The notes beneath the pieces are model-generated. The model searched no databases. It saw only the letters and a program-made list of their open reading frames with translations, and had not been told where the DNA came from. The position numbers were made by a program, and so were the translations under genes. From an uncultured Burkholderiales bacterium (GTDB taxonomy: Bacteria; Pseudomonadota; Gammaproteobacteria; Burkholderiales; Burkholderiaceae), in contig CALBEV010000004.1 of NCBI GenBank assembly GCA_937891045.1, forward strand, positions 1 to 8,425: a stretch of DNA of 8,425 bases, in the 5' to 3' direction. This document shows, piece after piece, positions 1 to 5,892 of this stretch. Each line of letters starts with the position of its first letter. Position 1 is the first letter of the stretch.

Positions 1-925
1 CGTCGCGCTTGTAGCCGGGCTGGCCGATCAGCACATGGGCCTGGGCCGAGTCAAAGGGCAGGCTCAGGTTTTGGGCGGCAGTCAAAGGGGCCACTTCGGG
101 CACGGGCGGCAGGCTTGGGCAGCCTGATTCGCGGGGCCACTGTGCCAGCAAGCGCTGCACCAAGGCGTCGGCCTGAGCCCGGGTCAAGTCGCCCACCACA
201 CTCACCGTGGCGCGGCAAGCGCGCAAGGCTTGGGCATGCAGATTTTTAAGGTCTTGCACGCCGATGCGCGACAAGCTCTCGGGGGTGGTCCGAAAACCAT
301 AGGGGTGCGTGCCGTACACCGCCTGCGCAAAGCGCTGCTGCACCACCGTGCCCGGCTTGGTCAAAGATTCGCGGATGGACGCGCTGATGCGTTCTCGGTC
401 ACGCAGCCACATGGCTTCGGGGAAAGCCGGGTGGGCCATCTGCCGCGCCGCCAGCGCCACAGCTTTGTCCAGCAAATCGGGGTAGCTCAGGCTGCGCAGG
501 CCAAAGCTCATGCGGTCACCGCCCGCACTGCCCCCAAAGCTGGCCCCCAAATCTGCCCAGGCTTCACCGATCTGGCTTTCATCCAGGGCCAGGGGGTAAG
601 GGCCTTGGCCCTTACCTTGCACTTGTGGCTCGGCAAGGGTGCCATTGGTCATTTGCCCGGTCATGACCGAGGCCAGACCCGCCTGCGCTGCTGGGTCGCG
701 GCGGCTGCCTGCGTCGATGTCGATCTGCACGTCGACCATGGGAATGGCATGACTCTCGACCAAGAACACGCGTGCACCGCTGGGCTGGGTCCAGTGTTGA
801 ATGGGCAAGGAGGCGTGCGCCCAGCCCGCCGCGCCCCCACAAGCCAGCACCAAAGCTGTGCGGCACAAAGCCCGTGTGGTCATGGACAAGGTTGGAATCA
901 AAAACATGGGGTGTGGGACTTTCAT
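1..925 (-). CDS. M16-family peptidase-like protein lacking the zinc motif (partial, C-terminus off the left edge)
   Basis: 308 residues are visible; the 3' end lies outside the window. It begins MKVPHPMFLIPTLSMTTRAL and has a hydrophobic stretch ending in AHA at about residues 36-38, read as a Sec signal peptide, so the protein is probably periplasmic. The M16 fold is recognisable from DIDAGSRRDP (69-78), GASFGGSAGGDRMSFGLRSL, and the later YGTHPYGFRTTPESL and VVGDLT segments. Where active M16 enzymes carry HxxEH, this protein reads GLASVMTGQMTNGT (83-96), so both His and the catalytic Glu are replaced (S86, T89, G90). It follows the active homologue by 14 bp and is likely co-transcribed with it. 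By analogy with mitochondrial processing peptidase and the Sphingomonas two-subunit M16 enzymes, I infer it is the non-catalytic partner. The start is uncertain: no good ribosome binding site precedes any of the in-frame ATGs at 925, 907 or 883, and 883 (MTTRALCRTA) gives the most typical signal peptide. M16 membership is secure; the partner role is inferred. Confidence 0.88.
   Translation of the reverse strand, partial: MKVPHPMFLIPTLSMTTRALCRTALVLACGGAAGWAHASLPIQHWTQPSGARVFLVESHAIPMVDVQIDIDAGSRRDPAAQAGLASVMTGQMTNGTLAEPQVQGKGQGPYPLALDESQIGEAWADLGASFGGSAGGDRMSFGLRSLSYPDLLDKAVALAARQMAHPAFPEAMWLRDRERISASIRESLTKPGTVVQQRFAQAVYGTHPYGFRTTPESLSRIGVQDLKNLHAQALRACRATVSVVGDLTRAQADALVQRLLAQWPRESGCPSLPPVPEVAPLTAAQNLSLPFDSAQAHVLIGQPGYKRD
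595..616. repeat. Perfect 22-bp palindrome inside the inactive M16 gene
   Basis: The arms are GGTAAGGGCC (595-604) and GGCCCTTACC (607-616), separated by TT. The ten base pairs match without error. On the minus strand it encodes the Gly/Pro-rich stretch around GKGQGPYP, just after the degenerate zinc-motif region, in a loop that looks poorly conserved. There is no T-tract, so it is not a normal intrinsic terminator. Confidence 0.8.
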
Positions 926-939
926 GGGATGAGCGCGGT

Positions 940-2391
940 TCAATGGCGGGCACCGGGCAGGGCGCGGCGTGCACGGGGCTGACCCGACAAGGGCTGCGGC
1001 AGCAAAGTGGCCACGGTGAGGCTGTCGTCAACAAAATACTTTTGCGCCACAGCCTGCACTTGGGCGGGCGTGACTTGTCGCAACCGGGCGATCAATTGCG
1101 CCCCGTATTCGGGTGGCAAGCCCAACGTCCAGGCTACACCCAGCTCGCGTGCTTGGTTAAAAACCGAATCGAGTTTGTAAATTTCGCTGGCCACCCATTG
1201 GGTTTTGACGCGCTGCAGCTCCGCGTCGTTCACGCCTTCGGTGGCCACGCGCTGCACCTGGGCTCGTAAGGCGGCTTCGAGTGCTTGCGGCGTTTGGCCT
1301 TTGGCGGGCACACCCTCCAGGTAAAAGAACTGCGGACCCCGGCCCATGAGGCCGTTGTAAGCCCCCGCGCTGTCGGCCAGGCGGTTTTCACCCTGCGTCA
1401 GTGCACGCTCCAGACGGGCGCCGCTGTAGCCATCGAGCACAGCCGCTAAAACCGTCAAGGCCAAGGCGTCCTGGTGTTCGGGGGTGTCAGCCAAACTGGA
1501 CAAGCGCGGCACTTTGAAGGCCAGTGTCACATAGGACTGCTCGGCCGGCGCTTTGAAGTCAAAACGGCGCAAGCCTTGCTGGGCAGGTTCGACCTGAGGT
1601 TTGCGCTCAGGCACGGCGCGGGCGGGGATCGCGCCATAGTATTTTTCGGCCAGCGCCTTGACTTGCAGCGGGTCGACATCACCGGCCACCACCACCACCG
1701 CATTGGTGGGCGTGTACCACTTGCGGTAAAAATCTCGGGCGTCTTGCGCTGTCATGGCTTCCAAATCGCTCATCCAACCGACGATGGGGCGGCGGTAGGG
1801 CGAAGCCGACAAGGCGGTGGCCGAGAGCATTTCGTGCAATTGGGCGCGGGGGTTGTCATCGGTGCGCAGGCGGCGCTCTTCTTTCACCACCTCCAGCTCT
1901 TTGGCAAATTCGGCATCGGGCCACTGGTTGTTGGCAAAGCGGTCTGACTCCAGACGCATCACGGCTTCGAGTTGGTTGGATGGAATTTGCTGGTAATAAC
2001 CGGTGTAGTCCTTGGCCGTGAAGGCGTTTTCGCGCCCGCCCAAAGCGGCCACGCGGCGCGAGAATTCACCCACAGCCAAGGTGGGCGTGCCTTTGAACAG
2101 CATGTGCTCCAGCACATGGGCCACGCCGCTGGTGCCATCCACCTCGTCCATGGAACCCACGCGCAACCAAACCATGTGCACCGCAGTCGGGGCGCGCCGG
2201 TCGGGCTTGACCCACAGCGCCATGCCGTTGGCCAAGGTGAAGGTTTGAACTTGGGCCTGCGCCGTTTGGCCTGACGGTGACGCGTCGCTTGCCAGGGTTT
2301 GGGGGGCCTGCGCTGACACGTGACAAGCCGTCGCCAGCAAGGCGGTGGCGAAAGAAAATCCCAAGAGAAAGTTTGGTTTCATAGAATGCAT
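940..2391 (-). CDS. Zinc-dependent M16-family peptidase (pitrilysin/MPP-like), exported
   Basis: 483 residues in this reading. The N-terminus has a signal peptide (hydrophobic core LLGFSFATALLATA, then VSAQA), so the enzyme should act in the periplasm. The catalytic zinc motif is HVLEH at residues 92-96, within SGVAHVLEHMLFKGT. The usual downstream acidic ligand region is EVVKEERR, where E171 or E172 is the likely third ligand. The motifs LGGRENAFTAKDYTGYY and the C-terminal M16 domain (about 215-400) are also present. The length is normal for a single M16B subunit. The family cleaves short peptides or unfolded segments; the true substrate is unknown. The inactive paralogue follows 14 bp downstream, suggesting a heterodimer. 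The start is ambiguous: ATG at 2391 has no usable ribosome binding site, and ATG at 2382 (MKPNFLLGFS) gives an equally good signal peptide and a longer gap to ftsY. Confidence 0.93.
   Translation of the reverse strand: MHSMKPNFLLGFSFATALLATACHVSAQAPQTLASDASPSGQTAQAQVQTFTLANGMALWVKPDRRAPTAVHMVWLRVGSMDEVDGTSGVAHVLEHMLFKGTPTLAVGEFSRRVAALGGRENAFTAKDYTGYYQQIPSNQLEAVMRLESDRFANNQWPDAEFAKELEVVKEERRLRTDDNPRAQLHEMLSATALSASPYRRPIVGWMSDLEAMTAQDARDFYRKWYTPTNAVVVVAGDVDPLQVKALAEKYYGAIPARAVPERKPQVEPAQQGLRRFDFKAPAEQSYVTLAFKVPRLSSLADTPEHQDALALTVLAAVLDGYSGARLERALTQGENRLADSAGAYNGLMGRGPQFFYLEGVPAKGQTPQALEAALRAQVQRVATEGVNDAELQRVKTQWVASEIYKLDSVFNQARELGVAWTLGLPPEYGAQLIARLRQVTPAQVQAVAQKYFVDDSLTVATLLPQPLSGQPRARRALPGARH
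2382..2387 (+). promoter_or_regulatory. Candidate -10 box (TAGAAT) for ftsY
   Basis: TAGAAT matches the TATAAT consensus at five of six positions and lies 23 bases before the ftsY ATG, which would give a leader of roughly 15-20 nt. No convincing -35 box is seen at the right distance. Because the divergent gene starts at 2391 or 2382, this promoter would lie within or against the first codons of the M16 gene. Confidence 0.35.
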
Positions 2392-2410
2392 GATCCATTA
2401 AATCCAAGAC

Positions 2411-3556
2411 ATGTTCAGCTTCTTCAAAAAAAAATCCCCACCTGCCGAGGTCCCATCGGCACCAGCAAGTCCAGCCTTGCCCCTTGCAGCCGCTGAAACG
2501 CCCGCTGAACCAGCGCCGAAAACAACGGATGCTGGCCAGCAAGCCCCGGCCGCTGCAGCGCCTAAGGCTTTGGCCTGCCCGACAACGCCTGAGGCCAGCT
2601 TGGTGCCGCCCGCTGCAACAATCCCTGCAGCCCCAGTCACACCCCCCGCCACGGCTGCTCGCCAGGGCTGGATGGACCGCCTCAAAGCGGGCCTGCGCAA
2701 GACCGGCTCCAGCATCACCACGGTCTTCACCGGCACACGCATCGACGACGAACTCTATGAAGAGCTGGAAACCGCCCTGCTGGTGGCCGACACCGGTGTC
2801 AAAGCCACCGAGCACTTGCTGCAAGACCTCAAGCGCCGCGTGAAAGACGCCAAGGCCACCGAGCCGTCCCAGGTCAAAACCTTGCTGACCGACGCCATCA
2901 CCGACTTGCTGCTGCCCCTGCAAAAACCTTTGGCCATTGGCGACCACCAGCCCACGGTGATCATGGTGGCCGGCGTCAACGGTGCAGGCAAAACCACCTC
3001 GATTGGCAAACTGACCAAGCACCTGGCCGACGAAGGCCTGAGTGTGCTGTTGGCCGCAGCCGACACCTTCCGCGCTGCAGCCAAAGAGCAGCTGGCTGTT
3101 TGGGCCACCCGAAACACGGTCGAAATCGTCAGCCAACAAGGCGGTGACCCCGCCGCTGTGAGCTTTGACGCGGTGAGCGCTGGGCGCGCCCGGGGGCGCG
3201 ATGTGGTCTTGGTCGACACTGCAGGCCGCTTGCCCACCCAAACGCACTTGATGGAAGAGCTGAAAAAGATCAAGCGCGTGGTGCAAAAGGCCGATGGCAC
3301 CGCCCCACACGAGGTGCTGCTGGTGATTGACGGCAACACCGGGCAAAACGCGCTGGCCCAGGTCAAGGCCTTTGACGACACGCTGGGCCTGACGGGCCTG
3401 ATCGTCACCAAGCTGGACGGTACCGCCAAGGGCGGGGTGCTTTGCGCCATTGCCCGCGAAAAGCCGATTCCGGTGTATTTCATTGGCGTGGGCGAAAAGC
3501 TGGAAGACCTGGAAACCTTCAACGCGCGTGAATTTGCCCAAGCTCTTTTGAGCTGA
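2411..3556 (+). CDS. ftsY: Signal recognition particle receptor FtsY
   Basis: 381 residues. FtsY is the membrane-associated GTPase that docks the SRP-ribosome complex at the Sec translocon for co-translational insertion of inner-membrane proteins. The order is: a basic, aromatic N-terminal tip (MFSFFKKK); an Ala/Pro-rich low-complexity linker (about 9-83), corresponding to the variable A domain; a helical N domain (about 87-170); and the G domain. GTPase motifs are all intact: P-loop GVNGAGKTT (188-196), DTFRAAA (218-224), DTAGR (269-273), TKLDGTAKGG (333-342) and GVGEKLEDL (359-367). The start is fixed by the typical FtsY tip, although the ribosome binding site is weak (CCAAGAC). Codons 6-8 form a run of nine A bases. 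The divergent M16 gene begins 19 bp upstream. Downstream lies rpoH, with no ftsE or ftsX in between, unlike the E. coli ftsY-ftsE-ftsX-rpoH order. Confidence 0.98.
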   Translation: MFSFFKKKSPPAEVPSAPASPALPLAAAETPAEPAPKTTDAGQQAPAAAAPKALACPTTPEASLVPPAATIPAAPVTPPATAARQGWMDRLKAGLRKTGSSITTVFTGTRIDDELYEELETALLVADTGVKATEHLLQDLKRRVKDAKATEPSQVKTLLTDAITDLLLPLQKPLAIGDHQPTVIMVAGVNGAGKTTSIGKLTKHLADEGLSVLLAAADTFRAAAKEQLAVWATRNTVEIVSQQGGDPAAVSFDAVSAGRARGRDVVLVDTAGRLPTQTHLMEELKKIKRVVQKADGTAPHEVLLVIDGNTGQNALAQVKAFDDTLGLTGLIVTKLDGTAKGGVLCAIAREKPIPVYFIGVGEKLEDLETFNAREFAQALLS

Positions 3557-3567
3557 ATGCGCCGTGG

Positions 3568-3607
3568 CACAGCCGGGGCAAACGCCAGGGCATCCCACTT
3601 GGCTGTG
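3568..3607 (+). other. Weak inverted repeat downstream of ftsY
   Basis: CACAGCC (3568-3574) and GGCTGTG (3601-3607) can pair across a 26-nt loop. There is no following T-tract. It could contribute to 3' end formation of the ftsY transcript, but it is too weak to call a terminator. The rest of 3557-3703 contains no gene that I can support. Confidence 0.2.
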
Positions 3608-3632
3608 ATTGCCTGTTGTCTGATCCATGTCA

Positions 3633-3661
3633 TTGAGCGCATGCCACTGCCCCTTCAAAAT
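3633..3661 (+). promoter_or_regulatory. Candidate sigma-70-type promoter upstream of the CIRCE element
   Basis: TTGAGC (3633-3638) and CAAAAT (3656-3661) are separated by exactly 17 bp; each hexamer matches consensus at four of six positions. If used, the rpoH transcript would start near 3668 and carry the CIRCE hairpin in its leader. The match is moderate and a downstream alternative exists. Confidence 0.3.
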
Positions 3662-3703
3662 CGTGGAAAACCCTGATCCCTTTAAGGCATCCAAGGGCCC
3701 GCT

Positions 3704-3730
3704 TTAGCACTCTCCCATGTGGAGTGCTAA
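3704..3730 (+). promoter_or_regulatory. CIRCE operator (HrcA repressor binding site) in front of rpoH
   Basis: The sequence is TTAGCACTC, nine bases, then GAGTGCTAA: an exact match to the CIRCE consensus (TTAGCACTC-N9-GAGTGCTAA) with perfect 9-bp arms. CIRCE is the operator of HrcA, the repressor of groESL and dnaK operons in many bacteria. It ends 29 bases before the rpoH ATG, and no other gene could be its target here. This implies HrcA represses rpoH and that heat relieves the repression. hrcA is not in the window. Confidence 0.96.
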
Positions 3731-3733
3731 AAT
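3704..3733 (+). promoter_or_regulatory. Candidate rpoH promoter embedded in the CIRCE element
   Basis: TTAGCA (3704-3709) could serve as the -35 box and TAAAAT (3728-3733, five of six to consensus) as the -10 box, with an 18-bp spacer. Transcription would then start near 3740, giving a 20-nt leader that just holds the ribosome binding site. HrcA bound to CIRCE would cover both boxes. The -10 match is good; the -35 match is four of six. Confidence 0.4.
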
Positions 3734-3747
3734 TCACACATTCTGAA

Positions 3748-3752
3748 AGGAG
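3748..3752 (+). promoter_or_regulatory. Ribosome binding site deciding the rpoH start
   Basis: AGGAG within GAAAGGAGT lies seven bases before the ATG at 3760. It is the strongest Shine-Dalgarno sequence in the window and excludes the in-frame GTG at 3724, which lies inside the CIRCE arm and has no such site. Confidence 0.85.
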
Positions 3753-3759
3753 TTCTGGT

Positions 3760-4692
3760 ATGAACATTCAAACTGGTTCCCCCGCCACAGCCATCACGCT
3801 GAGCAACCCTTGGGCGGTCGTGCCCTCGCTCGGCCACCTCGACGCCTACATCTCTGCGGTCAACCGCATGCCCATGCTCAGCCTCGAGGAAGAGCAAGCG
3901 GCAGCCCGCCAACTCAAAGCCAACGACGACCTCGAAGCCGCCCGCAAGCTGGTGCTCTCGCACCTGCGTTTGGTGGTGTCGGTGTCGCGCCAATACTTGG
4001 GCTACGGCCTGCCACACGGCGACCTGATTCAAGAGGGCAATGTGGGCCTGATGAAAGCCGTCAAGCGCTTTGACCCCGATCAGGGCGTGCGCTTGGTCAG
4101 CTACGCACTGCACTGGATCAAGGCGGAGATTCACGAGTACATCCTGAAAAACTGGCGCATGGTCAAAGTGGCTACCACCAAGGCCCAGCGCAAGTTGTTT
4201 TTCAACCTGCGCTCGATGAAGCAAGGCTACAAGGCCGATGCAGACGAAGGCACGCACCGCGATACGCTAACGCCAGACCAAGTTGACTCGATGGCGAACA
4301 GCCTGAACGTCAAGCGCGAAGAAGTGCGTGAAATGGAAATGCGCATGTCCGGTGGCGATGTGCTGCTGGACCCGGCCCCCTCTGACGATGGCGAGCAGGC
4401 CTTTGGCCCCATTGCGTACCTGGCCGACGTGAACCACGAGCCCACCGCCATGATCGAAGCGCACCAGCGCGACGTGATGGCCAGCGACGGTTTGGCCTCA
4501 GCACTGAGCGTCTTGGATGACCGCAGCCGCCGCATCGTCGAAGAGCGCTGGCTCAAGGTGAACGACAACGGCTCGGGCGGCATGACGCTGCACGACCTGG
4601 CCGACGAATATGGCGTGAGCGCCGAGCGCATTCGACAGATCGAAGTGGCCGCCATGAAAAAGATGAAGAAGGCGCTGGTCGAGTTCGCTTGA
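3760..4692 (+). CDS. rpoH: Heat-shock sigma factor RpoH (sigma-32)
   Basis: 310 residues, a normal length for RpoH. It directs RNA polymerase to promoters of cytoplasmic heat-shock genes (chaperones and proteases). Region 2.2 is DLIQEGNVGLMKAVKRFDP (88-106). Region 2.4 includes SYALHWIKAEIHEYILKNWR. The RpoH-specific box QRKLFFNLR (143-151) distinguishes it from RpoD and RpoS. The region 4.2 helix-turn-helix is about 275-306 (MTLHDLADEYGVSAERIRQI). The start is set by the AGGAG at 3748-3752. A perfect CIRCE element sits immediately upstream, so HrcA control at the DNA level is expected in addition to the turnover and chaperone control known for the family. The gene is followed by a strong intrinsic terminator, so it is probably a single-gene transcript. 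Confidence 0.98.
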   Translation: MNIQTGSPATAITLSNPWAVVPSLGHLDAYISAVNRMPMLSLEEEQAAARQLKANDDLEAARKLVLSHLRLVVSVSRQYLGYGLPHGDLIQEGNVGLMKAVKRFDPDQGVRLVSYALHWIKAEIHEYILKNWRMVKVATTKAQRKLFFNLRSMKQGYKADADEGTHRDTLTPDQVDSMANSLNVKREEVREMEMRMSGGDVLLDPAPSDDGEQAFGPIAYLADVNHEPTAMIEAHQRDVMASDGLASALSVLDDRSRRIVEERWLKVNDNGSGGMTLHDLADEYGVSAERIRQIEVAAMKKMKKALVEFA

Positions 4693-4718
4693 AACCAGGC
4701 TGCGGCAACGGCTTGTCC

Positions 4719-4748
4719 AAATACCCGGTGGAGACCGGGTATTTTTTT
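4719..4748 (+). terminator. Intrinsic terminator of rpoH
   Basis: AAATACCCGGT (4719-4729) pairs perfectly with ACCGGGTATTT (4734-4744) around the tetraloop GGAG, and seven T bases run from 4742 to 4748. The outer bases TCC (4716-4718) can also match GGA (4749-4751). It lies 26 bases after the rpoH stop. Read on the minus strand the T-run is only three bases, so it mainly serves the plus strand. Confidence 0.95.
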
Positions 4749-4794
4749 GGACTCTGCACACTGGGCCCCGCCAAGCCTGCTCTCGGCCTTGCGC

Positions 4795-4800
4795 TAAAGT
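4795..4800 (+). promoter_or_regulatory. Possible -10 box for the TctC-family gene
   Basis: TAAAGT lies 30 bases before the start codon and after the rpoH terminator, where a promoter is expected. No -35 box is recognisable at 16-18 bp upstream, so this is only a weak suggestion. Confidence 0.2.
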
Positions 4801-4830
4801 AGGTCCGTTTCCAACCGCTCGGAGAGCCCC

Positions 4831-5823
4831 ATGAAAATCAATATGCTCACGCATTTTTCGCGCCGTTTTATCCGTCACGCCGTCTGCGCCTCTTTAGCAG
4901 TAGGCATGACCGCTTCTTGGGCGGCCGATTGGCCCAGCCAGACCGTGCGTTTGGTGGTGGGGTTTCCTGCAGGCTCCAGCCCCGACCTGACCGCCCGCGC
5001 TTTGGCCGAGCCATTGTCCAAGGCTTTGGGCCAAAACGTGATCGTCGAGAACAAAGTGGGTGCTGGCGGCAACATCGCGGCCGACTTTGTCGCCAAATCC
5101 ACCGATGGCCACACCTTGGGCCTGATGATCAATGGCAACATGACGATTGCCCGCATTTTGAACCCCAAGGTGCCCTATGACCCCTTGCAAGACCTCGCCC
5201 CCATCAGTCTGATCGGCAAAGCCCCTCTGGTGCTGAGTGTGCCCACCAATGCCCCCGGCCAGACCGCTGCCGATTGGTTGGCCTACGCCCAAAAGTCGGG
5301 CAACCAACTCAGCTACGCCTCCCCTGGCGTGGGCACCGTCGGACACCTGGGCATGGAGTTGCTGAAGTCCAAAGCGGGCATCGCGCCCGTGCATGTCCCG
5401 TACCCTGGTAACGCTCAGGTCATCACCGCGATGATCGGTGGCGATGTGCAATTGGCCTTGTTGCCCCCGGCCATGGCGACAGCACAAGTGCGCGGCGGCA
5501 AATTGCGCGCCATCGGCACCACCAGCGCGAGCCGAAGCGCTGTGGTCTCGGATGTCCCCAGCTTGTCTGAAATCGGCGTGAAAGATTACCAACTGGAAAT
5601 TTGGAACGCCGTGGCTGCCCCGGCAGCCATGCCTAAGGCTGTGGCTCAAAAGCTCTCGGCCATGGTCAGCGAGATTGTTCGTTCACCCGAGATGCGCACG
5701 CGTTTGGTCCAACAAGGCTGGGAAGTGGTGGGCTCCTCGCCCGAAGGTCTGCGCAACCGCATCGAGGCCGACACCCAAGCGCTGGGCAATATCATTCGCA
5801 GCCAGAAGATCGAATTGAATTGA
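4831..5823 (+). CDS. Tripartite tricarboxylate transporter (TctC/Bug) family periplasmic substrate-binding protein
   Basis: 330 residues, typical for the family. A signal peptide (basic RRFIRH, then a hydrophobic core ending SWA, residues 29-31) gives cleavage near 31/32 and a periplasmic mature protein starting around ADWPSQTVRLVVGFPAG. Family landmarks follow: FPAGSSPDLTARALAEPLS (45-63), IVENKVGAGGNIAADFVAKS (71-90), LSYASPGVGTVGHLGMELLK (160-179) and HVPYPGNAQVITAMIGGDVQ (188-207). Such proteins bind small carboxylates or related compounds; the ligand cannot be read from the sequence. GGAGAG at 4821-4826 is a good ribosome binding site. No tctA or tctB membrane genes are adjacent, so it is an orphan receptor, as is common in Burkholderiales, where these genes are greatly amplified. 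Neighbours on both sides are unrelated housekeeping genes. Confidence 0.94.
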   Translation: MKINMLTHFSRRFIRHAVCASLAVGMTASWAADWPSQTVRLVVGFPAGSSPDLTARALAEPLSKALGQNVIVENKVGAGGNIAADFVAKSTDGHTLGLMINGNMTIARILNPKVPYDPLQDLAPISLIGKAPLVLSVPTNAPGQTAADWLAYAQKSGNQLSYASPGVGTVGHLGMELLKSKAGIAPVHVPYPGNAQVITAMIGGDVQLALLPPAMATAQVRGGKLRAIGTTSASRSAVVSDVPSLSEIGVKDYQLEIWNAVAAPAAMPKAVAQKLSAMVSEIVRSPEMRTRLVQQGWEVVGSSPEGLRNRIEADTQALGNIIRSQKIELN

Positions 5824-5850
5824 CATCTGAAGCGGTGAACTCAGCCCAGC

Positions 5851-5872
5851 GGCTGAAAGCTGCGTTTCAGCC
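5851..5872. terminator. Hairpin between convergent tctC-type and sco genes
   Basis: GGCTGAAA (5851-5858) pairs perfectly with TTTCAGCC (5865-5872) around the loop GCTGCG. It sits in the 69-bp gap between the two convergent stop codons, the expected place for a shared bidirectional terminator. Neither strand has a real T-tract after the stem, so the function is uncertain. Confidence 0.4.
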
Positions 5873-5892
5873 ACCCGCCGTGACTTTGTGCA

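Noticed and set aside
612..1034. Minus-strand frame across the junction of the two M16 genes
   Set aside because: The true frame of the downstream M16 gene, with the recognisable M16 sequence, runs through here to the window edge; this one is out of frame with both genes.
29..2123. Identical 13-base stretch (CAGCACATGGGCC) at 29-41 and 2111-2123
   Set aside because: Both encode an AHVL tetrapeptide in different parts of the two M16 proteins; the match is short and the surroundings differ, so it looks like chance and not a repeat.
2320..2335. Cys23 of the active M16 peptidase as a lipobox cysteine
   Set aside because: The context ATAC lacks the large aliphatic residue needed at position -3, so a normal signal peptidase I site at VSA or AQA fits better.
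2755..3642. 295-codon minus-strand frame inside ftsY
   Set aside because: Composition is Ser/Ala/Arg-rich without domains; it is the antisense shadow of the ftsY GTPase region.
2066..3694. 542-codon open frame on the minus strand spanning the starts of both the M16 gene and ftsY
   Set aside because: It lies antisense to ftsY, its Gly/Gln/His-rich translation resembles no protein family, and its end only echoes M16 coding sequence in another frame. Long false frames are common opposite GC-rich genes.
3724..3759. Upstream GTG start for rpoH adding 12 residues
   Set aside because: It lies within the CIRCE right arm and has no ribosome binding site, while ATG 3760 has AGGAG at ideal spacing and gives the normal RpoH N-terminus.
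4894..5649. 251-codon minus-strand frame inside the TctC-family gene
   Set aside because: Gly/His/Gln-rich shadow of a clearly recognised gene on the other strand, with no ribosome binding site or domain.
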